Shown: in pieces, positions 44,179-54,135 of the stretch | Position numbering within the stretch: the stretch's first letter is position 1 | Layout of the letters: every line of letters begins with the position of its first letter | Source: Pseudogymnoascus destructans | Lineage: Eukaryota; Ascomycota; Leotiomycetes; Thelebolales; Thelebolaceae | Reading direction: 5' to 3' | Assembly: GCF_001641265.1 (NCBI RefSeq) | Contig: NW_020167555.1 | Coordinates: forward strand, 1-64,000 | Length of the DNA: 64,000 nucleotides | The notes under the pieces: generated by a model | Databases searched by the model: none | Seen by the model: only the letters and a program-made list of their open reading frames with translations | What the model was told of the DNA's origin: nothing | Made by a program: the position numbers and the translations under genes

Positions 44179-45644
44179 ATGGTCTCGTTTTCATGCGAGG
44201 TACGTACACACAGACCCCACTCAACCCCCCCCCAGCAGGCCTTTCTCTTCATCCTGGGCCTCACTTTATGGCCCTCACTAATTGCGCCTACAGGGTTGTG
44301 GTGATGTCCTCACCAAGAAGAAGCTGGACTCTCATATGAACCAGTGCCGAGGTGCCTCATTTACATGTCTCGACTGCATGGTGCACTTCTGGGGCACCGA
44401 GTATCGCAGCCATACTGTACGTTGTTTACCCCATAATCGTCGCGTTTGCTAACCCCTCGCAGAGCTGCATCTCCGAAGCCCAAAAGTATCAAGGCGCGCT
44501 CTACAGACCCGAGAAGGAGAAGAAGGGAAAGAATAACAACAATGGCGCGAGAAAGGCGTATATCGAGGATGCGCCCGACGTTGAGGACCACAACTCCTAC
44601 ATCGCCATCGTGGATGCGCCCCCAGAGGCTCCAATGCCGCCGTCAGCCGCATCAGACTTCGAGCACCAGGAGCCGGTAAATGTCTTCGATTTCTACGTTG
44701 GCGCGGAGACGCCCAACCCATCGACCATCAACCTCGCCGCTATAGAGCGACGCCGCCTCGAAGACGCTGCGCCTCCGACCCCGAGTCCAGCATACGCGAA
44801 CGGCTCCGGAGCTGTGGTTCGTTTCAGCCAGATTGAGGATGAAGGTTCCGAAGCGCTCGTCCAGTACGGCAGTGGCCTAGTACCAACTGAGGTTCGCACA
44901 CCGGCACCTAAGGAACGCAAGTCGAAGTCCAAGGACAAGTTCACCTCCGCCTCCAAATCCGACAAGAAGCGCAAGCGCCTCCATGTCGATACCTCAGCAA
45001 CCCCATCCGTCGACCGTGACCTCGAGATGACCGACGCCCCACCAGTGTTGCACTCGGGCCTCACCGGCGGCCTCCAGAAGATGATGGCGCGTGAAGGCAC
45101 CTTCCCACCCAGCCCAGATTACTCGGGTGACAACGTGGAGGCGTCGCCTGGCAGCCCACTCAAGCGCTCCAAACGCACCAAGGAGACCAAGAAGCATCAT
45201 AGCGAGGGTGGATTCGGCACGGCCATCATGCAAATGATTACCACCACGAAGAAGCCGCGGAAGAGCAGTAAAGATCACAAGGATAAGAAGGAGCGTAAAC
45301 ACGACGAGGACCGCCCGAGGAAACAGTCGCGTACCAAGAACAGGGATGCCGACCAGAAGATGATCGAGTACAAGTCCTCCGCGGATGTCTCGCGAGACCC
45401 AGGCCAAATGGTGGTGTTCAAGGCGTCTGATGGCTCGAGGGGGCTCGCAGGGATGCTCCTCGGATTCGTGAGCAAAGGCCCAGGGAGCGAGCGCGGGGTC
45501 AGCATGAACAAGGCTCTGAAGAGATATCATCGCATGAGGGCATCCAGCGGACTCGGGGCCGGCAAGGGTGCGGAAGAGAAGGAACTGTGGAAGAGCTTGA
45601 GGATGCGGAAGAATGATCGGGGAGAGATAGTCTTGTTTTTCTAG
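44179..45644 (+). CDS. LYAR-type C2HC zinc-finger nucleolar protein
   Basis: Exons 44179-44199, 44294-44416 and 44463-45644 join in frame (about 441 residues). The first exon codes for only seven residues (MVSFSCE). The N-terminus is a LYAR-type finger pair: CE.CGDVLTKKKLDSHMNQC then FTCLDCMVHFWGTEYRSHTSC. A long basic/acidic, Lys-Arg-Ser-rich tail with repeated KK/KR clusters (KERKSKSKDKF, KRSKRTKETKK) follows and should direct nuclear or nucleolar location. Homologs act in ribosome biogenesis and growth regulation. The far C-terminus (RGEIVLFF) is conserved-looking. Confidence 0.88.
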
Positions 45645-46236
45645 GATCCCTAAGATTTCGAATGGACGATGGAAAGCATTTTACGGCCGACCGATCGATC
45701 GAACATTTTGATTCTTGTGTATACATCTCTTTAGTACTATCATCGTCACGATTCGTGCGAGCGGGTTGGGTTATCGACGCATTAGAGCGTGCGCTTCTTG
45801 GTACCTCCGTTTAATAATTTCGATTTTTTTTTTTTTCCACGTTTTGTCAGTTTGCATTTGGTTCGTGTTGAGAGAAAGAGTCTGGCACTCAGCGCAAGAG
45901 CGGTTGGCATGTGGGCATTGAAAGGGGTTGTGGCGTTGTTGTGGGTTCTGGGGCCACCCGGGGATCGGATGCATTTCATTGTCATGGATAATAGATACCA
46001 AGATGTTCTCAAGCATGGGATTCAACGTTTGGTGCGTTCAAGGGGATACTCCGTCTGGCTACGGAGCGATATCCACGGTCGGTTTGGAGGCGTCTGTACT
46101 TGTTATATATAGTATTGATATTATTCTGCTTGTCCACCTTACTAAACACGTTTTATGTGCACAGAGAGACCCTAGTCTATTGCCCTTGACGCCTGGCAAC
46201 TGAATAACCATCCCGTATATCATTTCCCACATATGT
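45645..46236. other. Convergent intergenic region
   Basis: 3' ends of the LYAR-like and ERD1-like genes. A T-run (about 45828-45837) lies within. Overlapping frames on both strands are not convincing. Confidence 0.5.
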
Positions 46237-47572
46237 TCAATCGTCATCGTCCTTCCCACTCGTGTAGTCCCCAAGGAGGATATCATCCTGGCCCAATCCT
46301 GTGCTCGTGTTCCTCACCCACTCGGTCTCGACGCGGAGGAATATCCAGATCCAGCGTCTGAACACCTCTAGCACCTGGATGCAGAAGATGCCACCCTCCC
46401 AATCGTTAAATTGGTCAAGGTGGGGGCTCAGTTTCAGAGTCCAGGTGATCCGCAGGAGAAAGTCAAGACCTATAGCCACATAGTAGATCTCGCTTGCCCG
46501 GAAGACCATCTTGCGGCGCAGGCCATACGGATGCTCTGGGTTGGAGCGTGCAGGTGAAAGGAGAGTGAGGTCCCAGTCATTAGCTACGTCCCAGTAGAAT
46601 GAGTAGAGCGAGTTGACAATCACAGCCAGTAGCCAGAGTCGGTATAGTGATGTCTCGGCAGCAGTAGCTGTTGTCGACGCGTCTGAGCTACTTCGCTGCA
46701 TGGCACTCAGGATGATGACGGGGAAGGCGGTGGCATATTTCAGCGCGTTAGCCAGGTGCACACCGCCTGACCCAGTGGATACCAGACTTGTTGTTCGGTG
46801 GTTGGCGTCCCGCAGGCGTCCGAACTCGATTAGACATTGTCGAAATCGGATGGCGCTTGGGATGGCGATGATGAGCGGCACCAGGAAGCGTCCGCCGCAG
46901 CGACGATCGGGCTGCTCTGTCGCTGATTCGTTGGTGGTCAGTAACATGCAGACGGATATGAAGAGGTCTGCGAGGATCTTGGAATAGGAGGTGAGCACAT
47001 CGGCGAGGAGGATATCGCCGAATTTGCCATCTTTGGTCTCAGCAATTCCGCCCACAGAGACGCGGCGCAGGGTTTTGAGGAAGTGGTATCGCCCTGTTGT
47101 GGAATGGTATCGTAGTGGGATAATGAAGAGGAGGGCGAGGAAGAGCAGGTAGGTCATCGGCATCCAGTCGTAGAAGATGACGAGTTCGGCATCGCGGTGG
47201 GAGAAGATCCAGAACGTAACGAGTGACAGGCCGAGAGAGCCGGAGAGAATGGTCGCCAGACGGTATGTAGAGAGATGATGTGCGGCTTCGGTCAAAGATT
47301 GTCGGCCGGGGTATCTTATGAGGGCGGGCACGTCCTACAACGAAGTCAGGAGGGCATTCAACGGAGTGGACGGTCAACTTACGATTTTAAGAAAGGTCAG
47401 GTACTGCAGGTTGGCGCCCCAGGCCCAGACCGCTAGAGGATGTCAGCAAGAGAGTATCAATGGCAGAGGAAAAGAGCGTACCAGCAACAATTATAAGAGC
47501 GCATCTGTATGGCAGCGGCAGCGTCAGACTGAACGAGTCGAGCTGTGGCTCAACAGACGGGTCTCCATCCAT
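46237..47572 (-). CDS. erd1: ERD1-like EXS-domain membrane protein
   Basis: Exons 47572-47482, 47432-47383 and 47334-46237 join in frame (about 412 residues). Several hydrophobic segments are visible (LPYRCALIIVAGAVWAWGAN, SLGLSLVTFWIF, YLLFLALLFIIPL, LWLLAVIVNSLYSFYWD). The EXS domain is marked by DILLADVLTSYSKILADL, RFRQCLIEF, LANALKYATAFPVI, NSLYSFYWDVANDWDL and LEVFRRWIWIFLRVETEW. Yeast Erd1 is a Golgi protein affecting ER-protein retention and phosphate recycling from Golgi glycosylation. Start MDGDPSVEPQLD at 47572. Confidence 0.88.
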
Positions 47573-48041
47573 GGTAGCGTTGTGAAATAATAAGCATCGA
47601 GGCCAGCGATACAGAACTTCCAATCCCTAAAGATGTATCCAGCTGTTCTGAGGAGAAGACAAAATATGTCGATGTCGCCAAGTTTGCAAATAAATAAATA
47701 AATTTATTAATACAATTAAACAATTAAATGTTGATTTGACCCGAGTGTCAGTCGTGACACATGGAACATAGATAAAAGCCGCCAAGACCCCGAGATAGGA
47801 AAGGCGTTATTTGATAAATGCTGGGAGTTGGTCCCACCACAGCCAGCGTCCAGCCTCGGCTTCATATCCGCCATCATATTCATGATCGACTTTACAAAGC
47901 CGCAGCTTCATTTATCCTCAACCTACTCGAACCAGATCAGCTTCTACTGCCACGACATACAGCCTACGATCTATATTAGTTGGCGACCTCAATAATTGGC
48001 TCGAAACACCTCTCGAAGGGCCCTGAGCCTTTCAACCCACC
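47573..48041. promoter_or_regulatory. Divergent promoter region of ERD1-like and PEX10
   Basis: A 469-bp region between two divergent starts. An AT-rich run (AAATAAATAAATAAATTTA) is at about 47689-47708. No gene seen. Confidence 0.5.
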
Positions 48042-49178
48042 ATGTCCGATCATGTGTCCAAGACACCTCGCCCAGCTCCCTCCGCGCCCTCCACGTCCTT
48101 CAACTATCCTTTCGCCGCCGCACCAGACATAATTCGCTCACATCAAAAGGATGCATACTTTGAGGGCGTCCTCATGAACCACATTTCCGACATCCTGCGA
48201 CAACTCTACGGCGCACGCTTCCTCCACAAGTGGACGGCCGAGGCTAGCACTTTCGCCGATCTCTCATATCTCGCCCTCACAACCCTCATCGGCAACCGCA
48301 CACTCGGCGAGGAATACTGCGATATCATCCAGATTGAAGACGACACCCTCAGGTTACCCAGCATAACACGCCGAGCTGGCTACATCCTAACCGCCATCCT
48401 TCTCCCATACTCCCTTAACCGCCTCCTACCTTCGTTCCGCGCCCGGATCCGCGCCAAGCTCGAGCGCAACCTACGCCGCCTATCGAAGGATCAGCAACAA
48501 TCCTCACGATCCTATAAGTTCCAGTCATACATCCTAAGACATCTCGCTGCAATCACTTCCCTCTCACCCATCCACGCCGCCACCCTCACCGTCTTCTACT
48601 TCACCGGCTCGTACTACCAGCTTTCCAAGCGTATCTGGGGCCTGCGCTACATCTTTACCAAGAAAATCGGGGAGTCAGAAGCCCGAATCGGCTACGAAGT
48701 TCTCGGTGTCCTCCTTGTTCTCCAGATCGCCGTCCAGAGCTGGATACACCTTAATTCGACGGTTGCCGAATTCTCACAGCCTGCCCATAGCGCGAATGCC
48801 CAGGCCAGCGGCACTGCCGTCCTCGACAATGGAGTCGAGATTTCCCTCAACGAGAATTCATTCACTTCCAGCAATGAGCTGCTGCTAGATGCCTCTACAG
48901 GCGCGGGGTCCACCATCAATATCGAAAGGGCGATGCATACACCCGTCCTCAGCGTGCCGAGGGTGGAGCTTAAAGGTGATGATGTGATGGCGTGGATTAA
49001 GGGCGCTCAGCAACGGCGCTGTACATTATGTTTAGAGGACCTGAAGGACCCGAGTGCGACGCAGTGTGGACATGTATTTTGCTGGACGTGTATTGGAGAC
49101 TGGGTGAGGGAGAAGCCGGAATGCCCGCTTTGCAGGAGAGGCTGTCTGGCGCAGCACATTCTGCCGTTGAGGTCGTGA
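48042..49178 (+). CDS. pex10: Peroxin-10, RING E3 ubiquitin ligase
   Basis: Intronless 378-residue frame, the normal PEX10 length. The N-terminal Pex2/Pex12-like domain includes FAAAPDIIRSHQKDAYFEG, WTAEASTFADLSYLALTTLI and TLGEEYCDI, followed by hydrophobic segments (TAILLPYSLNRLLPSF, ATLTVFYFTGSYYQ, VLGVLLVLQIAVQSW). The C-terminal RING is complete: CTLCLEDLKDPSATQCGHVF then CWTCIGDWVREKPECPLC. It sits in the peroxisome membrane and with PEX2/PEX12 ubiquitinates the import receptor PEX5. Confidence 0.95.
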   Translation: MSDHVSKTPRPAPSAPSTSFNYPFAAAPDIIRSHQKDAYFEGVLMNHISDILRQLYGARFLHKWTAEASTFADLSYLALTTLIGNRTLGEEYCDIIQIEDDTLRLPSITRRAGYILTAILLPYSLNRLLPSFRARIRAKLERNLRRLSKDQQQSSRSYKFQSYILRHLAAITSLSPIHAATLTVFYFTGSYYQLSKRIWGLRYIFTKKIGESEARIGYEVLGVLLVLQIAVQSWIHLNSTVAEFSQPAHSANAQASGTAVLDNGVEISLNENSFTSSNELLLDASTGAGSTINIERAMHTPVLSVPRVELKGDDVMAWIKGAQQRRCTLCLEDLKDPSATQCGHVFCWTCIGDWVREKPECPLCRRGCLAQHILPLRS

Positions 49179-49383
49179 GGGGCCGCATTACGAGGCCTAA
49201 AGATATCCCAGGCGAGCTGTAATACTACAAATAGCTGTAATATAGATGCCATATATGCCACAGGGCAGTGTCACAATTTAATGATCTTGTCATGCTTAAT
49301 CACTCGTGTGCAAGGTTCTAAAATGATATTTTAGCTTCTAATACAACACTTCCCCCACTCCTTACTCGCCATCTTTCATTCAG

Positions 49384-50832
49384 TCACAGGCTGGTGCCGG
49401 CACTTCTTCTGCTACACTCACACTCACTTTCATCGACTTCACCAGCAACCGCCGCAGCCGTTGCCCCCTCGGCACTCTCCTCCCACGCTCCAACCGCATC
49501 CTCCCAATTCTCCACAACGCTCTCCTGCCTCTCTCTCTCCTTTACATTCCACTTCTCCTTCTTCTTCCCCGCCGCTTTGCTCCCAAGAACCGTAAACGAA
49601 TTCTTGCCACTGGCAGCCCACTCGTCGATGACTCTCTTCTTCACAGGCGCACCCTTGACAACCTGGCTCCACCCTCCCGCAGAGCCGGTGTCCTCTCTCC
49701 GTGAAACATTCAAGCTCGCATCCACAGCGCAGAGCGCGACAGCTCCCGCCAGCTTCTTCTCGAGCACCACCTTGATAAGTGCAGGCTTGAGGCGCAGCAG
49801 GGTTGCCTCGTCGACGCCATCTGCGAGACTCGCGCGTACCACGATCTCCTCACTAGGGAGAAACTCTATTTTCCACCCCGCGATCTGCGCGGTTGCCGGA
49901 TCGGATGCAACAGCAGTGCGGAGCTCATCGAGGGTGAGTGCGAAGCGTGGATTGGCGAGTAGCAGCGCATTGAACGGAACACCCGTGGTTGCTGGGGCGT
50001 TCTTGGGCGCCTCGACCACGGGGCGAAGCTTGAGGCACTGGCTGAGTGTCTTCATCGGTGCGCTGAAAAGCGTGGCGCCTTGAAGAGGACTACGTGTCGG
50101 TGAGGCTCCGGGTCGACGGATTCGGTGTCGAGGGCAAAGTCTTCAGCGAGGGAGTGCAGGAAGGCACGTTGGGCGGCGGACATGGGCTTGAAGCGGAACT
50201 GCTTGGCAGTCGTGTCGGCAGCGAAGACGCGGAACTCGCGCTCTTGCGTCTGAGTGCTTCCTTTGAAGTAGTCGAGAGTGGCGGTGGAGTATGGAATATG
50301 GTCATCCGTGTTGTCGGATGGGATATTGAGGGCGGCAGCAAGCTTGGCATTGCGCTGAAGGCGGAGACATTCGTTGTCGCAGGCCAGGGTCTTGCGTTCA
50401 GTCACTAGCATCACTTTGGTAGCTAAGCAACGTATTTCCTGCTTTAAGTGCTGGCAGGCGCATGTTATGATAACCTTTGCCTGGCACGGCTTGTCTTCTT
50501 TGCACGGATATGGCGCGTGGCAGGGCTCGAGGCAAACGTGACCGCAACCGGGTGTGGTCTTGGTCTTACCGCAGACATGGGGACATTGGGTGAGGAAAGC
50601 ATCCTCACAATCGCCAGCCCGATGGCATGGCTTCTGGCACGAGTGAATGCCACAACGAAGGCGATGTCGGCAAGTCTGTCCACAGGAGATCTGGTTGGAC
50701 CAGCAAGGTTGGTTTTTAAGGATTTTCTTGCCGCACATGCATGTCTTCTGCACAAGGTACGGGCACTTGGGGCAGGGCTCTCCATCGCCGTGGCATTGGT
50801 GGTTGACTGGGGGATGGCCACATGCGGTGCGC
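49384..50832 (-). pseudogene. FAP1/NFX1-type zinc-finger protein, 5'-truncated and frameshifted
   Basis: The surviving frame begins at 50832 after an AATAG that could be an intron acceptor. It shows NFX1-type Cys/His repeats (CGHPPVNHQCH, CPKCPYLVQKTCMCGKK, CRHRLRCGIHSCQKPCH, CGHVCLEPCHAPYPC). An R3H-like domain follows (QFRFKPMSAAQRAFLHSLAE, DPEPHRHVVLFKAPRF). At about 50057-50065 the frame must shift (two extra bases, GC, or one missing) to continue into MKTLSQCLKLRP and the C-terminal region ending at 49384. The N-terminal RING-like part and first repeats, normally several hundred residues, are absent; the PIF/Harbinger element lies there instead. Homologs act with FKBP12/rapamycin pathways or as transcription factors. 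Confidence 0.75.
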
Positions 50833-51412
50833 CTATTGCATTAGGCCACTTCAGCAGCTGCTACACTCGCGAGTGTAGCAGCTGCGATGTGGTGTAGCTT
50901 TAGCCTAGAGTAGTTAGCTGCTGTATATAGCGTAATATACGATAATTTGAGGACCTGCTTGAATTGTTCACATTTTACAACGCTGGACTTTGCCATTTTG
51001 ACGAGAAATGGGAGAGCTGCGGAAACTGGTTTAGATGTAATTCTCCCCTTCCGGCCATACCCCCCACGGCGTTCCCTTTGTAACACCCCACGTGACATAG
51101 AGCCCTTTGTTCCCTCTGTAGAATACTGGCCTTTGATAAATTTTTCTACTTCAGTAAGTGCTTTGGAACTGGGCGGGTGGAGGGAGAGGTGGTGACAGCT
51201 GGAAAAAGATACATCGCGGTACTTCCATTACCATACAAATATATATGCAAGTGGAAGTACCTATATGTACCCTTTTGCGACCGCTGCCAACTCTAGTATA
51301 GCAGAATGGGAACAATTCAAGCGGGTCTATAATTTGAAGCTGGAGATGTCATCGTATATAGGTACATATGGTGATCCGCCTGTGATTCCCGCCTATAAAA
51401 GTGATAATTATA
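50833..51412. other. Junction between FAP1 remnant and PIF/Harbinger element
   Basis: It holds a 32-bp palindrome (50854-50885), then AT-rich sequence without a gene. GGTACTTCCA at about 51218 has an inverted copy TGGAAGTACC at about 51251. The left end of the Harbinger element must lie here but I could not define its terminal repeat. Confidence 0.45.
50854..50885. repeat. 32-bp perfect palindrome
   Basis: GCAGCTGCTACACTCG followed by its exact inverse complement with no spacer. It lies 22 bp from the last recognisable FAP1 codon. Confidence 0.9.
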
Positions 51413-52641
51413 ATGCCAGGAAGCCAGAGCCAAGCCCGAGGCCGAAGCCGGAGACAGAGAACGAGGATGATATCGTTGTCGGGTCTTCTTGTCATCCTCG
51501 CAAGTATAGTAGAGGACGAAGAAGAAGAGCACCGAATATGGGCTCGGCGTCGTCAGTATCATCATCGCCGTCATATTCAGCAACGCCGGCGCATCTCATT
51601 TGAGAGTTTGGACGATGTCCAAGCACGGCAACTACTAAGGCAAGCACTCCTCTTCTTTGCCCCTTTTCATTTATATTAACTAATAACTATGTAAATAGGT
51701 TCTCGATGAGTGAGATCCACCAACTTACTATACTCTTTCAGCTCCATAACGTGCCATGGAGCGGTAGAGTACAGCCAGCGCCATGGATGGCGCTTTGCGT
51801 TGTATGTGCTAGGCTTGCATTTCCAGGGCGGTGGGTATCACTTGCTGATATATTTGGCCGCTCTATAGCCTGGTTAACTACTGTATTTACAGATACAGTA
51901 CTCTTCCTACATCAGTCTTACTCAAGGATGCTTCAATGGCACCCTCAACTTACATATGAGAAGTTAAAAGAGTTCGCAGTGGCTATTGAGAGAGTAGGGG
52001 GTGCAGATGGGGTTTGGGGCTTTGTCGATGGTACTTTTCGGTCTCACCAGCGTCCGCAAGGGCAAGATGCTCAGCGGCTCGTATTCTCAGGCCATAAACG
52101 GGCTCATGGAATCAACTACCAAGCAGTAGTAACTCCCGATGGTTTAATATCATCACTAACAGGCCCGTGGCCTGGTCCTGTAAATGATTGGGCGATGTGG
52201 TGGCGCTCTGGTGTAGAGGAGCATATACGAGAGGTAAGAGTATTCTATTATCATATTACAATACTAACAACCATCTAGGTTATGCAAGATCATAATCTAT
52301 TATATCTATATGGTGATCCTGCATACCAAGCAGGTTATGGTATGGCTTGCCCATGGGCGCACCCACAGGGTAGACACTTTCTTTCAGATGAAAGGAAGGC
52401 TTGGAATAGAGCCCTCTCTTCGGTCCGGATTGCTGTAGAACAGGCGTTTGGAGGAGTGCAGGTTCTATGGACATATACAGCATTTGGAAAGGCACTCCGT
52501 TCAGGATATCAGCCAGTTGGGGTTTACTATCCTGTTGCAGTTCTATTATCAAATTGCTTTATATGCTTCCGTCATACATCAGCATCTGGATCACGGTTTG
52601 CAGTGCCTCCACCATTAATAGAAGAGTATTTATCATTATAA
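51413..52641 (+). CDS. PIF/Harbinger transposase (DDE_4)
   Basis: Exons 51413-51639, 51699-52233 and 52279-52641 join in frame to about 374 residues. The first intron uses a GC donor (AG/GCAAGC) and an AATAG acceptor. The HARBI1-like core shows GVWGFVDGTFR (first Asp), LYLYGDPAYQ (second Asp) and SSVRIAVEQAFGGVQVLW (Glu). A basic Arg-rich N-terminus (RRRQYHHRRHIQQRRR) precedes it. The gene has no stop or frameshift, so the protein may still be made. The partner gene is the Myb-like frame at 61539-62503. The start ATG (MPGSQSQARGRS) is the best supported; an upstream frame from 51265 is in another phase. Confidence 0.85.
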
Positions 52642-53614
52642 ACTATATAACGTGGTTTATCAGTACGTCGGACATATCAGTACCTCGGACACTTTTCATT
52701 GGCATTCTACTTTGAATATCAATAAATCAACCATAACATATTAAATTAACTATAACTAAGCGGAATCAGATGAACTAGACATATCTATAGCTTCTTGACA
52801 AGTTCGCGCATTATGACCAGCTTTTCCACAGATCCCACAGCATCGCCTAGACGGTTGCCCCTCCTTGCGACTACCCCCAACCGCACGTACGTCGCGTCGT
52901 ACCTGCTCATCCACATCCTTCTGTGCGATAATAGCCTGTGCATCCTCTACTATAAGTGCACCTCCTTCACGGACACGAGCCTTTTTAGCCCTGCGGCGTT
53001 TGCTAAGGGCTTCGTTGGCTGCTCGAAGGGTACGTACCTCAGCAGACAGAAGGGTGTTCTCATGTGCTAGTCGCTCCGTACCCTTTGCCAATGCAATAAC
53101 TGTCCCGAAGAGTGGAGTTGGCGAGCTTCCTTGGTGACGGGCAATTCGATTTCGAACGAGGGTTGTTTGTGAAAGAGCTTCAGTTGGGTTGGAAGGGGTC
53201 TGGGAGACCCAAGGGTTGGTGTTGGCAGTAGAGGGTCTAGAGGGAGTTGGAGTCCGTAACCTCACGTCAAGCTTTGAAAGCACTGCTTGCGGGTCGAAAG
53301 GCACTAAGCCAGCTCCGCGGAACCCGGACTGGGCGTTTTGGGCTGTCATGGATTCCAGATATGCTGCTCTAAAGGCGAGAAAGAACTCGACCTTGGTAAT
53401 GTGGTTGATATGAGCCTTAATGAAGGTCTCAATCTGCCGACCATATGCCCGCTTCAACACACTAAAGCACCTGATATCAAGTGGCTGAGTTAAATGAGAC
53501 GAGTGGGGAGGTAGTCCAAGAGTTATAATGTTGTGTGCCTTGCAGTACTCTTGGAACTCGGCCGATTCATGACTCTCGTGCCCGGCTAACACCAGCATTC
53601 GATATGGACCCCTT

Positions 53615-54089
53615 TGTTACGACGGAACAAGAAGGCTGGCCAACTACAGGACAGGAAGGAGGGAGGTCGCATGAGACCGGCCCTGGTACCTGGAGGGGCA
53701 GCGGGGAATAGTAGTTCCGAAAGTATCACGTGACGGACTCGCAGGATGATGAGAAGAGTCCTAAGAGTCCAGGACTCCGAGGACTCGAGTGAGTTCCCAG
53801 GAGTCCACTAGGCACGTGATGGACTCGCAGGATGATGAGAAGAGTCCTAAGAGTCCAGGACTCCGAGGACTCGAGTGAGTTCCCAAGAGTCCACTAGGCA
53901 CGACGCCACTATATAAGTAGATAGTATTTCCTTAGATAGGAGCTTCGTGCTCAACTCAATACAGTATTTGTTATATACTAGTAACGTGTTACTTGAAGCC
54001 TTTGTGTCTGATCCCCTGCCTCCTCTGATAAGTAAACCTTTACGCAAGAGAACCTCTGTGTCTTCTATCGTTTAGAAGTCAGCGTTACA
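53615..54089 (+). repeat. 5' LTR
   Basis: Contains an 86-bp internal tandem duplication (GGACTCGCAGGATGATGAGA at 53735 and 53821). A TATATAAG box at 53910-53917 lies about 30-37 bp before GTGCTCAA (53947-53954), where transcription could start. Ends in CA at 54089. Confidence 0.95.
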
Positions 54090-54091
54090 CT

Positions 54092-54099
54092 TTGAGCAC
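54092..54099 (+). promoter_or_regulatory. Candidate self-priming primer-binding site
   Basis: TTGAGCAC lies two bases after the 5' LTR. It is the exact inverse complement of GTGCTCAA at 53947-53954, near the predicted 5' end of the RNA. The usual tRNA-type TGG start is absent. Tf1-group chromoviruses are known to prime from their own RNA 5' end. Confidence 0.5.
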
Positions 54100-54135
54100 C
54101 ACTTCTACGAGGTACCGGCTTACACACAAAGCAAC

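Noticed and set aside
44361..45530. Antisense frames across the LYAR-like gene
   Set aside because: Low-complexity reverse strand of Lys/Ser codons.
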